Shown here: one piece after another, positions 7,758 through 13,821 of the stretch
Numbering within the stretch: position 1 is the stretch's first letter
Layout of the letters: each line of letters begins with the position of its first letter
Source of the DNA: an uncultured Acidimicrobiales bacterium
Lineage (GTDB): Bacteria; Actinomycetota; Acidimicrobiia; Acidimicrobiales; UBA10347
Length of the DNA: 18,378 bases
Assembly: GCA_937942965.1 (NCBI GenBank)
Contig: CALDGN010000331.1
Coordinates: forward strand, 1-18,378
Direction: 5' to 3'
Program-made: the position numbers and the translations under genes
Notes under the pieces: model-generated
Database searches by the model: none
What the model was told of the DNA's origin: nothing
Seen by the model: the letters and a program-made list of their open reading frames with translations, nothing else

Positions 7758-7976
7758 GTGAGCAATGACGCAGGTCCTCCGAGCGCAAGCGGCGACTCCG
7801 CCGAGTTGTCGTCGATCGCAACCGTCCTCGATGACCTGCAGGGCCGCGTCGTTGACGTTGCCGACCGGTGGCGTGCCATCGAGCGCGAAGACGTCTCGGG
7901 CGACCTCTACGACGTCGAGCGATCCCTTCGATCCGCGCAGCGCCGTATTCAACGAGCGCTCAACACGCTTCGCTGA
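7758..7976 (+). CDS. Small acidic/helical protein, unknown function
   Basis: A 72-aa protein with a GTG start. The first 15 residues are Ser/Gly/Pro-rich and probably flexible. The rest (LSSIATVLDDLQ to the end) is amphipathic and helical in character, with an acidic middle and an Arg-rich C-terminus (RSLRSAQRRIQRALNTLR). The start is chosen because a promoter-like pair puts transcription initiation exactly on this GTG. The open frame extends upstream to 7632, but that part covers the hisD start and has shadow composition. It ends 14 bp before the HAD phosphatase gene, so the two are probably cotranscribed. I do not recognise a family; a small regulatory or partner protein is possible but unproven. 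Confidence 0.6.
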   Translation: MSNDAGPPSASGDSAELSSIATVLDDLQGRVVDVADRWRAIEREDVSGDLYDVERSLRSAQRRIQRALNTLR

Positions 7977-7990
7977 ACGGCCCGCCCTCA

Positions 7991-8707
7991 ATGCGTTACC
8001 GCACGCTGTTGTTCGATCTCGATCTCACCCTCTTCGACTTCGCCGCGTCGGAGCGGTTGGCGTTCGCTGAATGCGCGGCCGCAGCCGGCTTGCCGACGAC
8101 CCCCGAGGTGTTCGCCCGGTACAAGGTCATCAACGGCCGATTGTGGGCTGGGGTCGAGCGCGGCGAAGTGACACCGGCCGAGGCCGGTCGACGGCGATTC
8201 GACGAACTGTTGGCCGAGTTCGGCTCGGCCAGCGCCCCGACCGGGGTCAGCTCCGATGAGCTCGGCCAGATGTTTCAGCACGGCTTGGGGGCCCACGGCG
8301 AGCTGTATCCCGAAGCTGCTCCCGTCCTCGACGCCCTCGCGGAACATGCGGAGCTCGGTTTGGTGACCAACGGGCTCACGGCGGTGCAACGGGCCAAGGT
8401 GGCTCGGCTTGGCCTCGACCGTTGGTTCGAGCCGATCGTGATCTCCGACGAGGTTGGTCTCGCCAAGCCCGACCCTGCAATCTTCGACCTGACGTTCAAT
8501 GAGCTCGACCGTGTTCACGGAGCGCGCGAGCGCCGAGCACAAACGGTGATGATCGGTGACAGTCTGACGAGCGACATGGCCGGGGCTCGAGCAGCTGGCA
8601 TCGCTACCTGCTGGTTCAACCCGACCGGAGCGCAGCGACCAACGGGCGTCGAACTCTCGCTCGAGTGTCAGTCGCTGGTTGACCTCATCGAGGCGCTCAG
8701 CGTCTGA
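7991..8707 (+). CDS. HAD-superfamily phosphatase (YjjG/YfnB-like)
   Basis: Magnesium-dependent phosphoester hydrolase of 238 aa. All four HAD motifs are present: DxD nucleophile pair D9/D11 in FDLDLTLFDF, T126 in LVTNG, K149 in GLAKPDP, and acidic motif IV GDSLTSD (179-185). Residues about 17-100 form the helical cap of subclass IA, as in YjjG-type nucleotidases, which act on nucleotide monophosphates or other small phosphates. The true substrate cannot be read from sequence. The ATG at 7991 is just before the conserved RTLLFDLDLTL; upstream codons are shadow. It is divergent from hisD, and since HisB here has no phosphatase domain, a histidinol-phosphatase role is conceivable, although known HisN proteins in actinobacteria are of the inositol-monophosphatase type. 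Confidence 0.93.
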   Translation: MRYRTLLFDLDLTLFDFAASERLAFAECAAAAGLPTTPEVFARYKVINGRLWAGVERGEVTPAEAGRRRFDELLAEFGSASAPTGVSSDELGQMFQHGLGAHGELYPEAAPVLDALAEHAELGLVTNGLTAVQRAKVARLGLDRWFEPIVISDEVGLAKPDPAIFDLTFNELDRVHGARERRAQTVMIGDSLTSDMAGARAAGIATCWFNPTGAQRPTGVELSLECQSLVDLIEALSV

Positions 8708-8848
8708 GCACGGCCGCGGTTGGCCCACGGATAGCGGCAACGCTGGCCCCACGGACCACACCAGTGGTCAGGAGCACCAGAACGTCCGCCTCCGAGTCGC
8801 CAACCGGCGCGCCGCAGATCCTGGCTCGAGGGGACAGAAACCGTGGGC
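8708..8848. other. Non-coding spacer after the HAD gene
   Basis: No credible gene. It holds a perfect 6-bp hairpin with a 4-nt loop (8754-8769, GACCAC/GTGGTC) and a small AGCG-GCAA-CGCT hairpin near 8732-8743. Neither has a U-tract on the plus strand, so a terminator for the HAD gene is not evident. Confidence 0.4.
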
Positions 8849-8881
8849 AAAAAGAAAGCCGGCGCCCCGAAGGGCGCCGGC
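8849..8881 (-). terminator. Intrinsic terminator of the small RNA
   Basis: Minus strand: a perfect 10-bp stem GCCGGCGCCC/GGGCGCCGGC closed by a UUCG tetraloop after C (the extra-stable C(UUCG)G form), followed at once by UUUCUUUUU. It points left. No protein gene lies upstream on the minus strand, so it must end the short RNA. Confidence 0.88.
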
Positions 8882-8946
8882 ATTGGCGACACAGGGCGGC
8901 GGATCCCTGAGCTAGTCACCATTGGGTCGGGTGGCGGAACCCGACC
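8850..8946 (-). ncRNA. Structured small RNA, 6C-RNA-like
   Basis: About 97 nt, transcribed on the minus strand between a strong promoter and an intrinsic terminator, with no open reading frame of note. Hairpin 1 (8946-8925) is a perfect 8-bp stem GGTCGGGT/ACCCGACC with loop TCCGCC. Hairpin 2 (8920-8885) has a 6-bp outer stem GGTGAC/GTCGCC with one G-U pair, an asymmetric internal loop, a 5-bp inner stem CAGGG/CCCTG, and loop ATCCGCCG. Hairpin 3 is the terminator. The actinobacterial 6C RNA (about 93 nt in mycobacteria, also called B11) is known to have two C-loop hairpins and then a terminator, acting on mRNAs through those loops. The match in layout and size is good, but the loops here are CCGCC, not six straight Cs, so identity with 6C is an inference and a separate family is possible. 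Confidence 0.68.
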
Positions 8947-8952
8947 TGCCGA

Positions 8953-8981
8953 ACTATAGAACACCTACGGAGGCCTGCCAA
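8953..8981 (-). promoter_or_regulatory. Sigma-70-type promoter of the small RNA
   Basis: Minus strand TTGGCA (8981-8976), a 17-bp spacer, then TATAGT (8958-8953). Both boxes are near consensus in a GC-rich genome. The predicted start, about 7 nt downstream (8947-8945), sits exactly at the base of hairpin 1. Confidence 0.72.
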
Positions 8982-9042
8982 GCACTTAGCGTGCATTTTG
9001 ACGGTTCCTTGACATTCGGAGGCCCATACGGACGCGAGGTCC

Positions 9043-9048
9043 TAGTCT
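9043..9048 (+). promoter_or_regulatory. -10 element of the mshD-like gene
   Basis: TAGTCT is followed by seven bases and then ATG at 9056, consistent with a leaderless transcript. A perfect TTGACA lies at 9009-9014 but is 28 bp from this -10, too far to pair with it. Either the -35 is weak or another -10 is used. Confidence 0.4.
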
Positions 9049-9055
9049 CGCGGCC

Positions 9056-9763
9056 ATGACCGTCTCCACGACCCGCAACGAAACGTCTGGAAGCTGGACA
9101 ATCGACGTCTCGAATCAACGCGACGGCACCGATGTCGGCGCCGAACTCGACGCCGCGATCGCCACCATCGCCGCCGCTGGCGGCGGCACCGCCGAGCTGT
9201 GGATCCATGCCGTCGACGACGATGCTGATGCTGCGGCGGTTGCTGCTGGCTTCGATGCGTTCCGAGACCTCTGGCAACTCCGATGCCCACTGCCAGCCGA
9301 GCCCGCCACGATCGAGACCCGGCCCTTCACCGATGCCGACACCGATGCAATGATCGGCGTCAACAACCGCGCCTTCAGCTGGCACCCCGAACAATCCGGC
9401 CTCAATCGGGAGCGTCTCGCGGCGACGATGAGCGAGGGTTGGTACAACCCTGACGGCTTCCGCATCTATGAGCCTGACGGCGAGATCCTCGGCTTCTGTT
9501 GGACCAAAGTTCACGCCGACGAAGATCCGGTCATCGGCGAAATCTTCGTCATCGCCGTCGACCCGTCGGCCCACGGCCAAGGCCTCGGTAGTCCCATGAC
9601 CCGAGCCGGTCTCGATTGGCTCGCTGCCCAAGGCATCCGCCACGGCATGTTGTACGTCGAAAGCGACAACGAGGCCGCAAACCGGGTGTACGAACGAATC
9701 GGCTTCGTCCATCACCGCACGGAGCGTGCCTACCGCCGTACGATCGACGCATCGACGAGCTGA
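9056..9763 (+). CDS. mshD: Mycothiol synthase-like GNAT acetyltransferase, short N-terminal domain
   Basis: MshD transfers acetyl from acetyl-CoA to Cys-GlcN-Ins, the last step of mycothiol synthesis in actinobacteria. This 235-aa protein carries a complete C-terminal GNAT domain: NNRAFSWHPEQSG (103-115), LGFCWTKVH (145-153), and the acetyl-CoA loop IAVDPSAHGQGLG (156-168), followed by YVESDNEAANRVYERIGF, all close to MshD. Characterised MshD is about 315 aa with two GNAT domains; here only the last part of the N-terminal one remains (about 28-80, ending FRDLWQLRCPLP). An in-frame stop at 8999-9001 rules out a hidden longer N-terminus. The loss matters little if, as known, the C-terminal domain is catalytic, but the function is inferred. 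The stop overlaps the probable rlmN start. Confidence 0.8.
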   Translation: MTVSTTRNETSGSWTIDVSNQRDGTDVGAELDAAIATIAAAGGGTAELWIHAVDDDADAAAVAAGFDAFRDLWQLRCPLPAEPATIETRPFTDADTDAMIGVNNRAFSWHPEQSGLNRERLAATMSEGWYNPDGFRIYEPDGEILGFCWTKVHADEDPVIGEIFVIAVDPSAHGQGLGSPMTRAGLDWLAAQGIRHGMLYVESDNEAANRVYERIGFVHHRTERAYRRTIDASTS

Positions 9764-10833
9764 GCCGCCCTGGCACCACCCTCTACGACCTCGATCGTGA
9801 CGAGTTCGCGGAACTCTGCGACGGTGAGCCGCGCTATCGCGTCGACCAAATCTGGCAGGGCCTCTACAGCGACCTTCGCCACCCCGACCAGATCACGACC
9901 ATCCCCAAGAAGCTGCGATCGCATCTGAACGAAACTGCGCCGCTCGCGTTGACCGAGGTGCAGGTCCAAGAGGCGGACAAAGGCCAGACCCTCAAGTGGC
10001 TCTGGAAGGCCCACGACGGCCACCAAATCGAAACCGTGCTCATGCTCTATCCCGATCGGGCAACGGTCTGTGTCAGTAGCCAAGCCGGCTGTGCGATGGC
10101 CTGCGGCTTCTGTGCAACCGGCCAGGCCGGTTTCGACCGTCACCTCCGCTCCGGCGAGATCATCGAACAGGTCGTCACTGCGGCACGCGCTGCCGGCGAC
10201 CGCCGAGTCTCCAACATCGTGTTCATGGGCATGGGCGAGCCGCTCGCGAACTTCGACAACACGTGGAAAGCCGTCAAGCGGTTCCACGGCGACCTTGGCC
10301 TGTCCGCCCGCTCGATCACGGTGTCGACCGTCGGCGTGATTCCCGGCATCCGCAAGCTCACCGAAGCGGACCTGCCGGTCACCCTCGCTGTCTCACTGCA
10401 TGCCGCGAACGACAAGCTGCGCGACGAACTCGTGCCCATCAATCGGCGCTACCCGATCGATGCGCTCTGCGACGCGATGAATGAATACCGCAATCGCAAG
10501 GGTCGGCGGGTGTCCATCGAATGGGCGCTCATCCACGACGTGAACGACTCAGACCGCGATGCCGAAGAGCTCGCCCGGGTCGCCCGTCGTACCCGTGCCC
10601 ACGTGAACCTCATCCCGCTGAATCCGACGCCGGGCTATCCCGTCCGCGGCGCACCGCCCAAGCGGCTCTATGAGTTTCGAGACCTGCTCGAAGAGCAAGG
10701 TGTCACGGCAACCGTGCGACGCACCCGGGGGCTCGACATTGATGCTGCGTGTGGCCAGCTCGCAGCCCGCCACCGCAACCAGGCTGACTCGGCCACACCC
10801 GTCACGTTGGGCTCCAAGGCTCCCCCGGCCTGA
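9760..10833 (+). CDS. rlmN: Dual-specificity rRNA/tRNA methyltransferase RlmN (radical SAM)
   Basis: RlmN methylates C2 of adenosine 2503 in 23S rRNA and A37 of certain tRNAs by a radical SAM mechanism in the cytosol. Counting from 9760 (357 aa), the 4Fe-4S cysteines are C111, C115 and C118 in CAMACGFC. The methyl-carrying and resolving cysteines are C104 (in CVSSQAGC) and C331 (in GLDIDAACGQL). VFMGMGEPLANFDN is the SAM-region motif. The start is problematic: homology begins near LYDLDRDEF, and the only codon in place is CTG at 9760, overlapping the mshD TGA as CTGA. The nearest ordinary start upstream is TTG at 9616, which would add 48 Arg-rich shadow-like residues inside mshD. The next one downstream (about 9949) would delete the N-terminal domain. 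I chose CTG tentatively; the function is secure. Confidence 0.94.
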   Translation: MSRPGTTLYDLDRDEFAELCDGEPRYRVDQIWQGLYSDLRHPDQITTIPKKLRSHLNETAPLALTEVQVQEADKGQTLKWLWKAHDGHQIETVLMLYPDRATVCVSSQAGCAMACGFCATGQAGFDRHLRSGEIIEQVVTAARAAGDRRVSNIVFMGMGEPLANFDNTWKAVKRFHGDLGLSARSITVSTVGVIPGIRKLTEADLPVTLAVSLHAANDKLRDELVPINRRYPIDALCDAMNEYRNRKGRRVSIEWALIHDVNDSDRDAEELARVARRTRAHVNLIPLNPTPGYPVRGAPPKRLYEFRDLLEEQGVTATVRRTRGLDIDAACGQLAARHRNQADSATPVTLGSKAPPA

Positions 10834-10907
10834 TCAACGTTCATCGACACGGCGAGTGGCGTATGACACCACGCTCGTAGCGCGCCGCACCCGGCCATGT
10901 GGGCTGG

Positions 10908-10913
10908 CACACT
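10908..10913 (+). promoter_or_regulatory. Possible -10 element before the four-helix membrane protein
   Basis: CACACT is followed by six bases and then the GTG at 10920, the same layout as other probable leaderless starts here. The -35 region is not recognisable. Confidence 0.3.
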
Positions 10914-10919
10914 GAGCGG

Positions 10920-11285
10920 GTGCAGAACTTGCAGTGGATGAACCGCATGCATCCGCAAACCCTCTCGATGGCCGTTTCGCTCGGCTACATCGGGGTCGTC
11001 TTTTCCGTCCTCAGCGGCACCTGGCTGAATCCCATTGGGCTCGTCGCCGTCCTGCTGGCCTTCGCCGCGACGATTGGCATTGCCAACGACAAGAAGGTCG
11101 CCTGGTACGTGGCCGTCGTGCTGTCGAGCATCGGCATGCTCGCCCTCGGTGCCTACGTGTTGCTCTCCGGCGGAGGTGTGCTGTTCAGCGTCGACTTCCT
11201 GATCGGCATCGTGTTCCCGGTGGCCTACTTCGCGCTCCTGATTCATCCAATCAGCCGCAGCTACGTCAAGACGTGGTTCCAGTAA
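10920..11285 (+). CDS. Small four-helix membrane protein, unknown function
   Basis: A 121-aa protein, almost all hydrophobic. Likely transmembrane segments are about 17-34, 37-55, 61-82 and 91-108, with a short charged loop NDKK (56-59) between the second and third and a basic C-terminal end SRSYVKTWFQ. No family motif is recognised. GTG 10920 is preferred because of the -10-like hexamer 6 nt upstream; GTG 10899 and ATG 10938 or 10947 are alternatives. Its TAA overlaps the menG ATG (TAATG), so translation is coupled with MenG. A membrane role near menaquinone synthesis is suggested by context only. Confidence 0.82.
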   Translation: MQNLQWMNRMHPQTLSMAVSLGYIGVVFSVLSGTWLNPIGLVAVLLAFAATIGIANDKKVAWYVAVVLSSIGMLALGAYVLLSGGGVLFSVDFLIGIVFPVAYFALLIHPISRSYVKTWFQ

Positions 11286-11983
11286 TGGGCATCCCGCAAC
11301 GAGACGATCCGCTGCCGACCGGCGACGACAAGGTCGCCAGTGTCCGGACCATGTTCGACACGATCGCACCTCGCTACGACCTGGTGAATCGGATCATGAC
11401 CTTTGGGCTCGATGTCCGTTGGCGCAACCGGACCATCAAGGACCTTGCGCTGCCATCAGGTTCGGTCATCGCCGACCTGGCTTGTGGCACCGGCGACTTC
11501 TGCCGCACGCTCACCGAACAGGGCCATCGCCCGATCGGCTTCGATCTGGCGTTCGGCATGCTCGCTCACGCCCGCACGACCGCTCCCCTGGTGCACAGCG
11601 ACGCACTCGCTCTGCCCGTCCCCGACGGATCCATGGACGGTGTCACCTGCGGCTTCGCACTGCGCAACTTCGTCGAACTCGAACCGTTCTTCGCCGAGCT
11701 TGCTCGTGTCGTGCGCCCTGGCGGACGAATCGCGCTCCTCGACGTGAGCCGACCGCGATCACGTTTCCTTCGCTTCGGCTACGACATCTACTTCGGCAAG
11801 GCGGTGCCGTTCATCGGCGGCCTGCTCTCAAATGCCGACGCGTACCACTACCTGCCCCGGTCGTTGTCGTACTTGCCCGAGCCCGAAGAGCTGTCTGCTC
11901 AGGTCCGAGCGGCAGGATTCGCCGACGTGACCCACAAGCAGCTCAACGGCGGCCTGGTACAGCTCATCACCGCAACGAAATAG
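11285..11983 (+). CDS. menG: Demethylmenaquinone methyltransferase MenG/UbiE
   Basis: SAM-dependent class I methyltransferase that methylates demethylmenaquinone to menaquinone at the membrane, the last step of the pathway. The 232-aa length is typical. Signatures are VRTMFDTIAPRYDLVNRIMT (20-39), WRNRT, SAM motif I DLACGTGDFC (64-73), and the C-terminal run containing DVSRP, YHYLPRSLSYLPEPEEL and GFADV. The ATG at 11285 overlaps the stop of the membrane protein gene by one base. It ends 2 bp before the end of the convergent 65-aa gene. menA, the preceding pathway step, lies 270 bp further on, on the opposite strand. Confidence 0.95.
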   Translation: MGIPQRDDPLPTGDDKVASVRTMFDTIAPRYDLVNRIMTFGLDVRWRNRTIKDLALPSGSVIADLACGTGDFCRTLTEQGHRPIGFDLAFGMLAHARTTAPLVHSDALALPVPDGSMDGVTCGFALRNFVELEPFFAELARVVRPGGRIALLDVSRPRSRFLRFGYDIYFGKAVPFIGGLLSNADAYHYLPRSLSYLPEPEELSAQVRAAGFADVTHKQLNGGLVQLITATK

Positions 11984-11985
11984 CG

Positions 11986-12183
11986 CTACTCCAGAGGGCC
12001 GAGATCGCTCGGCTCCTGGGGCGGATCTGACGCCTGGCTTGCCAGCACCATGATCGCCAAGCCGCCGGCGAACAGCGGCAATGCAGCGACCCACCCGGTC
12101 ACGATGAAGATCGCCACTGCCGACAGCAAGAGCGCGACCGCTCCCATCTGAAATGCCTTACGTTGACTTGCGGTCAGTTCCAT
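11986..12183 (-). CDS. Small two-helix membrane protein, unknown function
   Basis: A 65-aa protein with two predicted membrane helices (about 12-31 and 33-50) joined by a tight turn, and an acidic Pro-rich tail (SDPPQEPSDLGPLE). A good Shine-Dalgarno (GGGAGG) lies about five bases before the ATG. It is convergent with menG, with only 2 bp between the stops, so there is no room for separate terminators. It lies 72 bp downstream of menA on the same strand and may share its transcript. No family is recognised. Confidence 0.68.
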   Translation of the reverse strand: MELTASQRKAFQMGAVALLLSAVAIFIVTGWVAALPLFAGGLAIMVLASQASDPPQEPSDLGPLE

Positions 12184-12255
12184 GGGGCCTCCCGTGGCTG
12201 CGGCAAGTCTTGCCCGATGCGACCGAAGCGTCCAATCCGAGGGGCGGCTGGGCTG

Positions 12256-13140
12256 TCAGCCGATCCAGAGGCCAATCGTCAACAACACGCCGTAGATCAA
12301 CTGTGTACGGCCGGTCGCCTCGAGCACCGGGATCAGATCGCGCCCGACCGCTCCTGATCGAACCGGCTTCAACGCCAGCACGGCTGCAGGAACGGCCAGG
12401 AGCGCTAGGAGCGCCCATGGGCGGTCCACGGCCATGACGAGCACCAACACGAACGGCAGCACGAGCAGCAAGGCGTAGAAGCGGCGTGTCGTTGCGTCAC
12501 CGAGACGCACGGCCAAAGTGTTCTTGCCAGACTCGGCATCGGTCGGGATATCACGCAAGTTGTTTGTCACCATCAGTGCCGTAGCGAGACAACCAACGGC
12601 GACTGCGGCCAGCCATGCGGTTCCGGACCAGCCACCTGGCTGCACGTAGGCCGAGAAGACCGTTGCCGTCAGCCCGAAGAAGACGAACACGAAGACTTCG
12701 CCGAGCCCCAGGTAGCCATAGGGGTTGCTGCCGCCGGTGTAGAACCAGCCCGCCAGCATCGAGATCGCACCGACCACGAACAGCTCCCAGCCGACCACGA
12801 GGGCGAGCAATAGGCCAGCGACGCCAGCGATACCGAACCAGGCGAACGCCATCATCTTGACCGAGCGGGCTGGGGCAACGCCCGAGCCGACGAGGCGAAG
12901 CGGGCCGGTCCGGTCGTCATCGGTGCCTCGAATGCCGTCGCTGTAGTCGTTGGCGTAGTTCGTGGCGATCTGCAAGGCGAGCGCGACGATCAGCGCGGCG
13001 ACCGCACGCCACCAGATCGTGCCGCCGTCCCAACCGAGCGCGGGATCGACCGCGGCTGCAGTACCGACGGCAACCGGGACCGCTCCGGCGGGAAGCGTCT
13101 TTGGGCGGGCACCGGCGACCCACTGTCCGAGGGTCGTCAC
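12256..13140 (-). CDS. menA: 1,4-dihydroxy-2-naphthoate polyprenyltransferase MenA
   Basis: Integral-membrane UbiA-family prenyltransferase that attaches the isoprenoid tail to 1,4-dihydroxy-2-naphthoate to form demethylmenaquinone. The protein is 294 aa with about eight to nine hydrophobic helices. The first Asp-rich motif is NDYSDGIRGTD (64-74); the second is NNLRDIPTDAESGK (193-206). Both bind the magnesium-diphosphate of the prenyl donor. ARPKTLPAG (11-19) is typical of MenA. The start is GTG at 13140, overlapping the nitroreductase stop by 4 bp (GTGA). The product feeds MenG, encoded nearby on the other strand. Confidence 0.96.
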   Translation of the reverse strand: MTTLGQWVAGARPKTLPAGAVPVAVGTAAAVDPALGWDGGTIWWRAVAALIVALALQIATNYANDYSDGIRGTDDDRTGPLRLVGSGVAPARSVKMMAFAWFGIAGVAGLLLALVVGWELFVVGAISMLAGWFYTGGSNPYGYLGLGEVFVFVFFGLTATVFSAYVQPGGWSGTAWLAAVAVGCLATALMVTNNLRDIPTDAESGKNTLAVRLGDATTRRFYALLLVLPFVLVLVMAVDRPWALLALLAVPAAVLALKPVRSGAVGRDLIPVLEATGRTQLIYGVLLTIGLWIG

Positions 13141-13769
13141 CAGTGGCCTCGATGCACGACGTCGCTGAGCGGTGGTCGACCGCGTTGGGCCGAGAGGCTC
13201 GTGCGCTGGTCATCGGCCGGATAGCCGAGGGCAACCGTGCCGATCGGCCGGACCGAGTCAGGGATGCCAAGTTCGGTGCAGATCGCGGCCTCGTTGTCGA
13301 AGATGCCGAAGAACAGGGCGCCTAGCCCGGCCGCAACCGTTGAGTGTAGCAGGGTCATCGTTGCCATCGCCGTGTCGACATGCCAGTACGGGATCCCCCA
13401 GGCATCGGCACCCTCGCCGAGTCCAGTGCGGGACTTGTCGGGCTGGCCGTATCGGGCGACGTAGGCATCGGCATCGCCGCATGGAAGCACGAGCACCGGG
13501 GCGGACAACAAGCCGGGCCACGGAAAGTCCTGCCGGCGTTCCGTTGGCAACGTCGTATCCCAGTAGCGACGAGTCTGATCAGGCCCTTCGAGCACCACGA
13601 AGTGGGTGCCAACCGTATTTCCCGCCGACGGGGCACGACGCGCCAGATCCAGCAACCCGTCGAGCAGGTGGGGAGCCACCGGATCGGTTCGATAGTTCCG
13701 CACCATGCGGCGGGCGCGCACGGTCGCGACGAATCCTGCTTCGTCCAGCGGCGACGAGGATCCGTTCAC
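13137..13769 (-). CDS. Nitroreductase-family flavoprotein
   Basis: FMN-dependent oxidoreductase fold of 210 aa; the natural substrate is unknown. FMN-contact patterns are visible: RRMVRNY (20-26, the usual RRSxRxF), ARRAPSAGNT (43-52), and AAGLGALFFGIF in the C-terminal half. The frame is open upstream to 14156, but that part overlaps the next gene. GTG 13769 is chosen because AAGG stands five bases before it and the length then fits the family; GTG 13790 is the alternative. Its stop overlaps the menA start by 4 bp, so it is translated together with MenA. A role in quinone or quinone-precursor reduction would fit this context but is only an inference. Confidence 0.88.
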   Translation of the reverse strand: MNGSSSPLDEAGFVATVRARRMVRNYRTDPVAPHLLDGLLDLARRAPSAGNTVGTHFVVLEGPDQTRRYWDTTLPTERRQDFPWPGLLSAPVLVLPCGDADAYVARYGQPDKSRTGLGEGADAWGIPYWHVDTAMATMTLLHSTVAAGLGALFFGIFDNEAAICTELGIPDSVRPIGTVALGYPADDQRTSLSAQRGRPPLSDVVHRGHW

Positions 13770-13821
13770 AGGTGCCTTGGACCCGCCCACCCGGTTCGGG
13801 TTGAGCGAGATGCGAGCGTGA

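Noticed and set aside
7650..7991. Longer HisD N-terminus (about 114 extra residues)
   Set aside because: It runs antisense to the small divergent gene, has no homology to the family, and the GTG at 7649 gives the normal length with a well-placed -10.
8708..8850. tRNA or other known RNA in the gap after the HAD gene
   Set aside because: No T-loop GTTCGA pattern or cloverleaf on either strand; only two small hairpins.
8849..8946. Small RNA as signal recognition particle RNA or 6S RNA
   Set aside because: The GGAAGGAAGC-type SRP loop is absent, and there is no long interrupted helix with a central bubble as in 6S RNA; two separate loop hairpins fit 6C better.
8954..9715. Long minus-strand open frame opposite the mshD gene
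   Set aside because: It is the antisense shadow of a gene with clear GNAT motifs on the plus strand. It also cannot explain the terminator at 8849-8881, which belongs to the small RNA with its own promoter.
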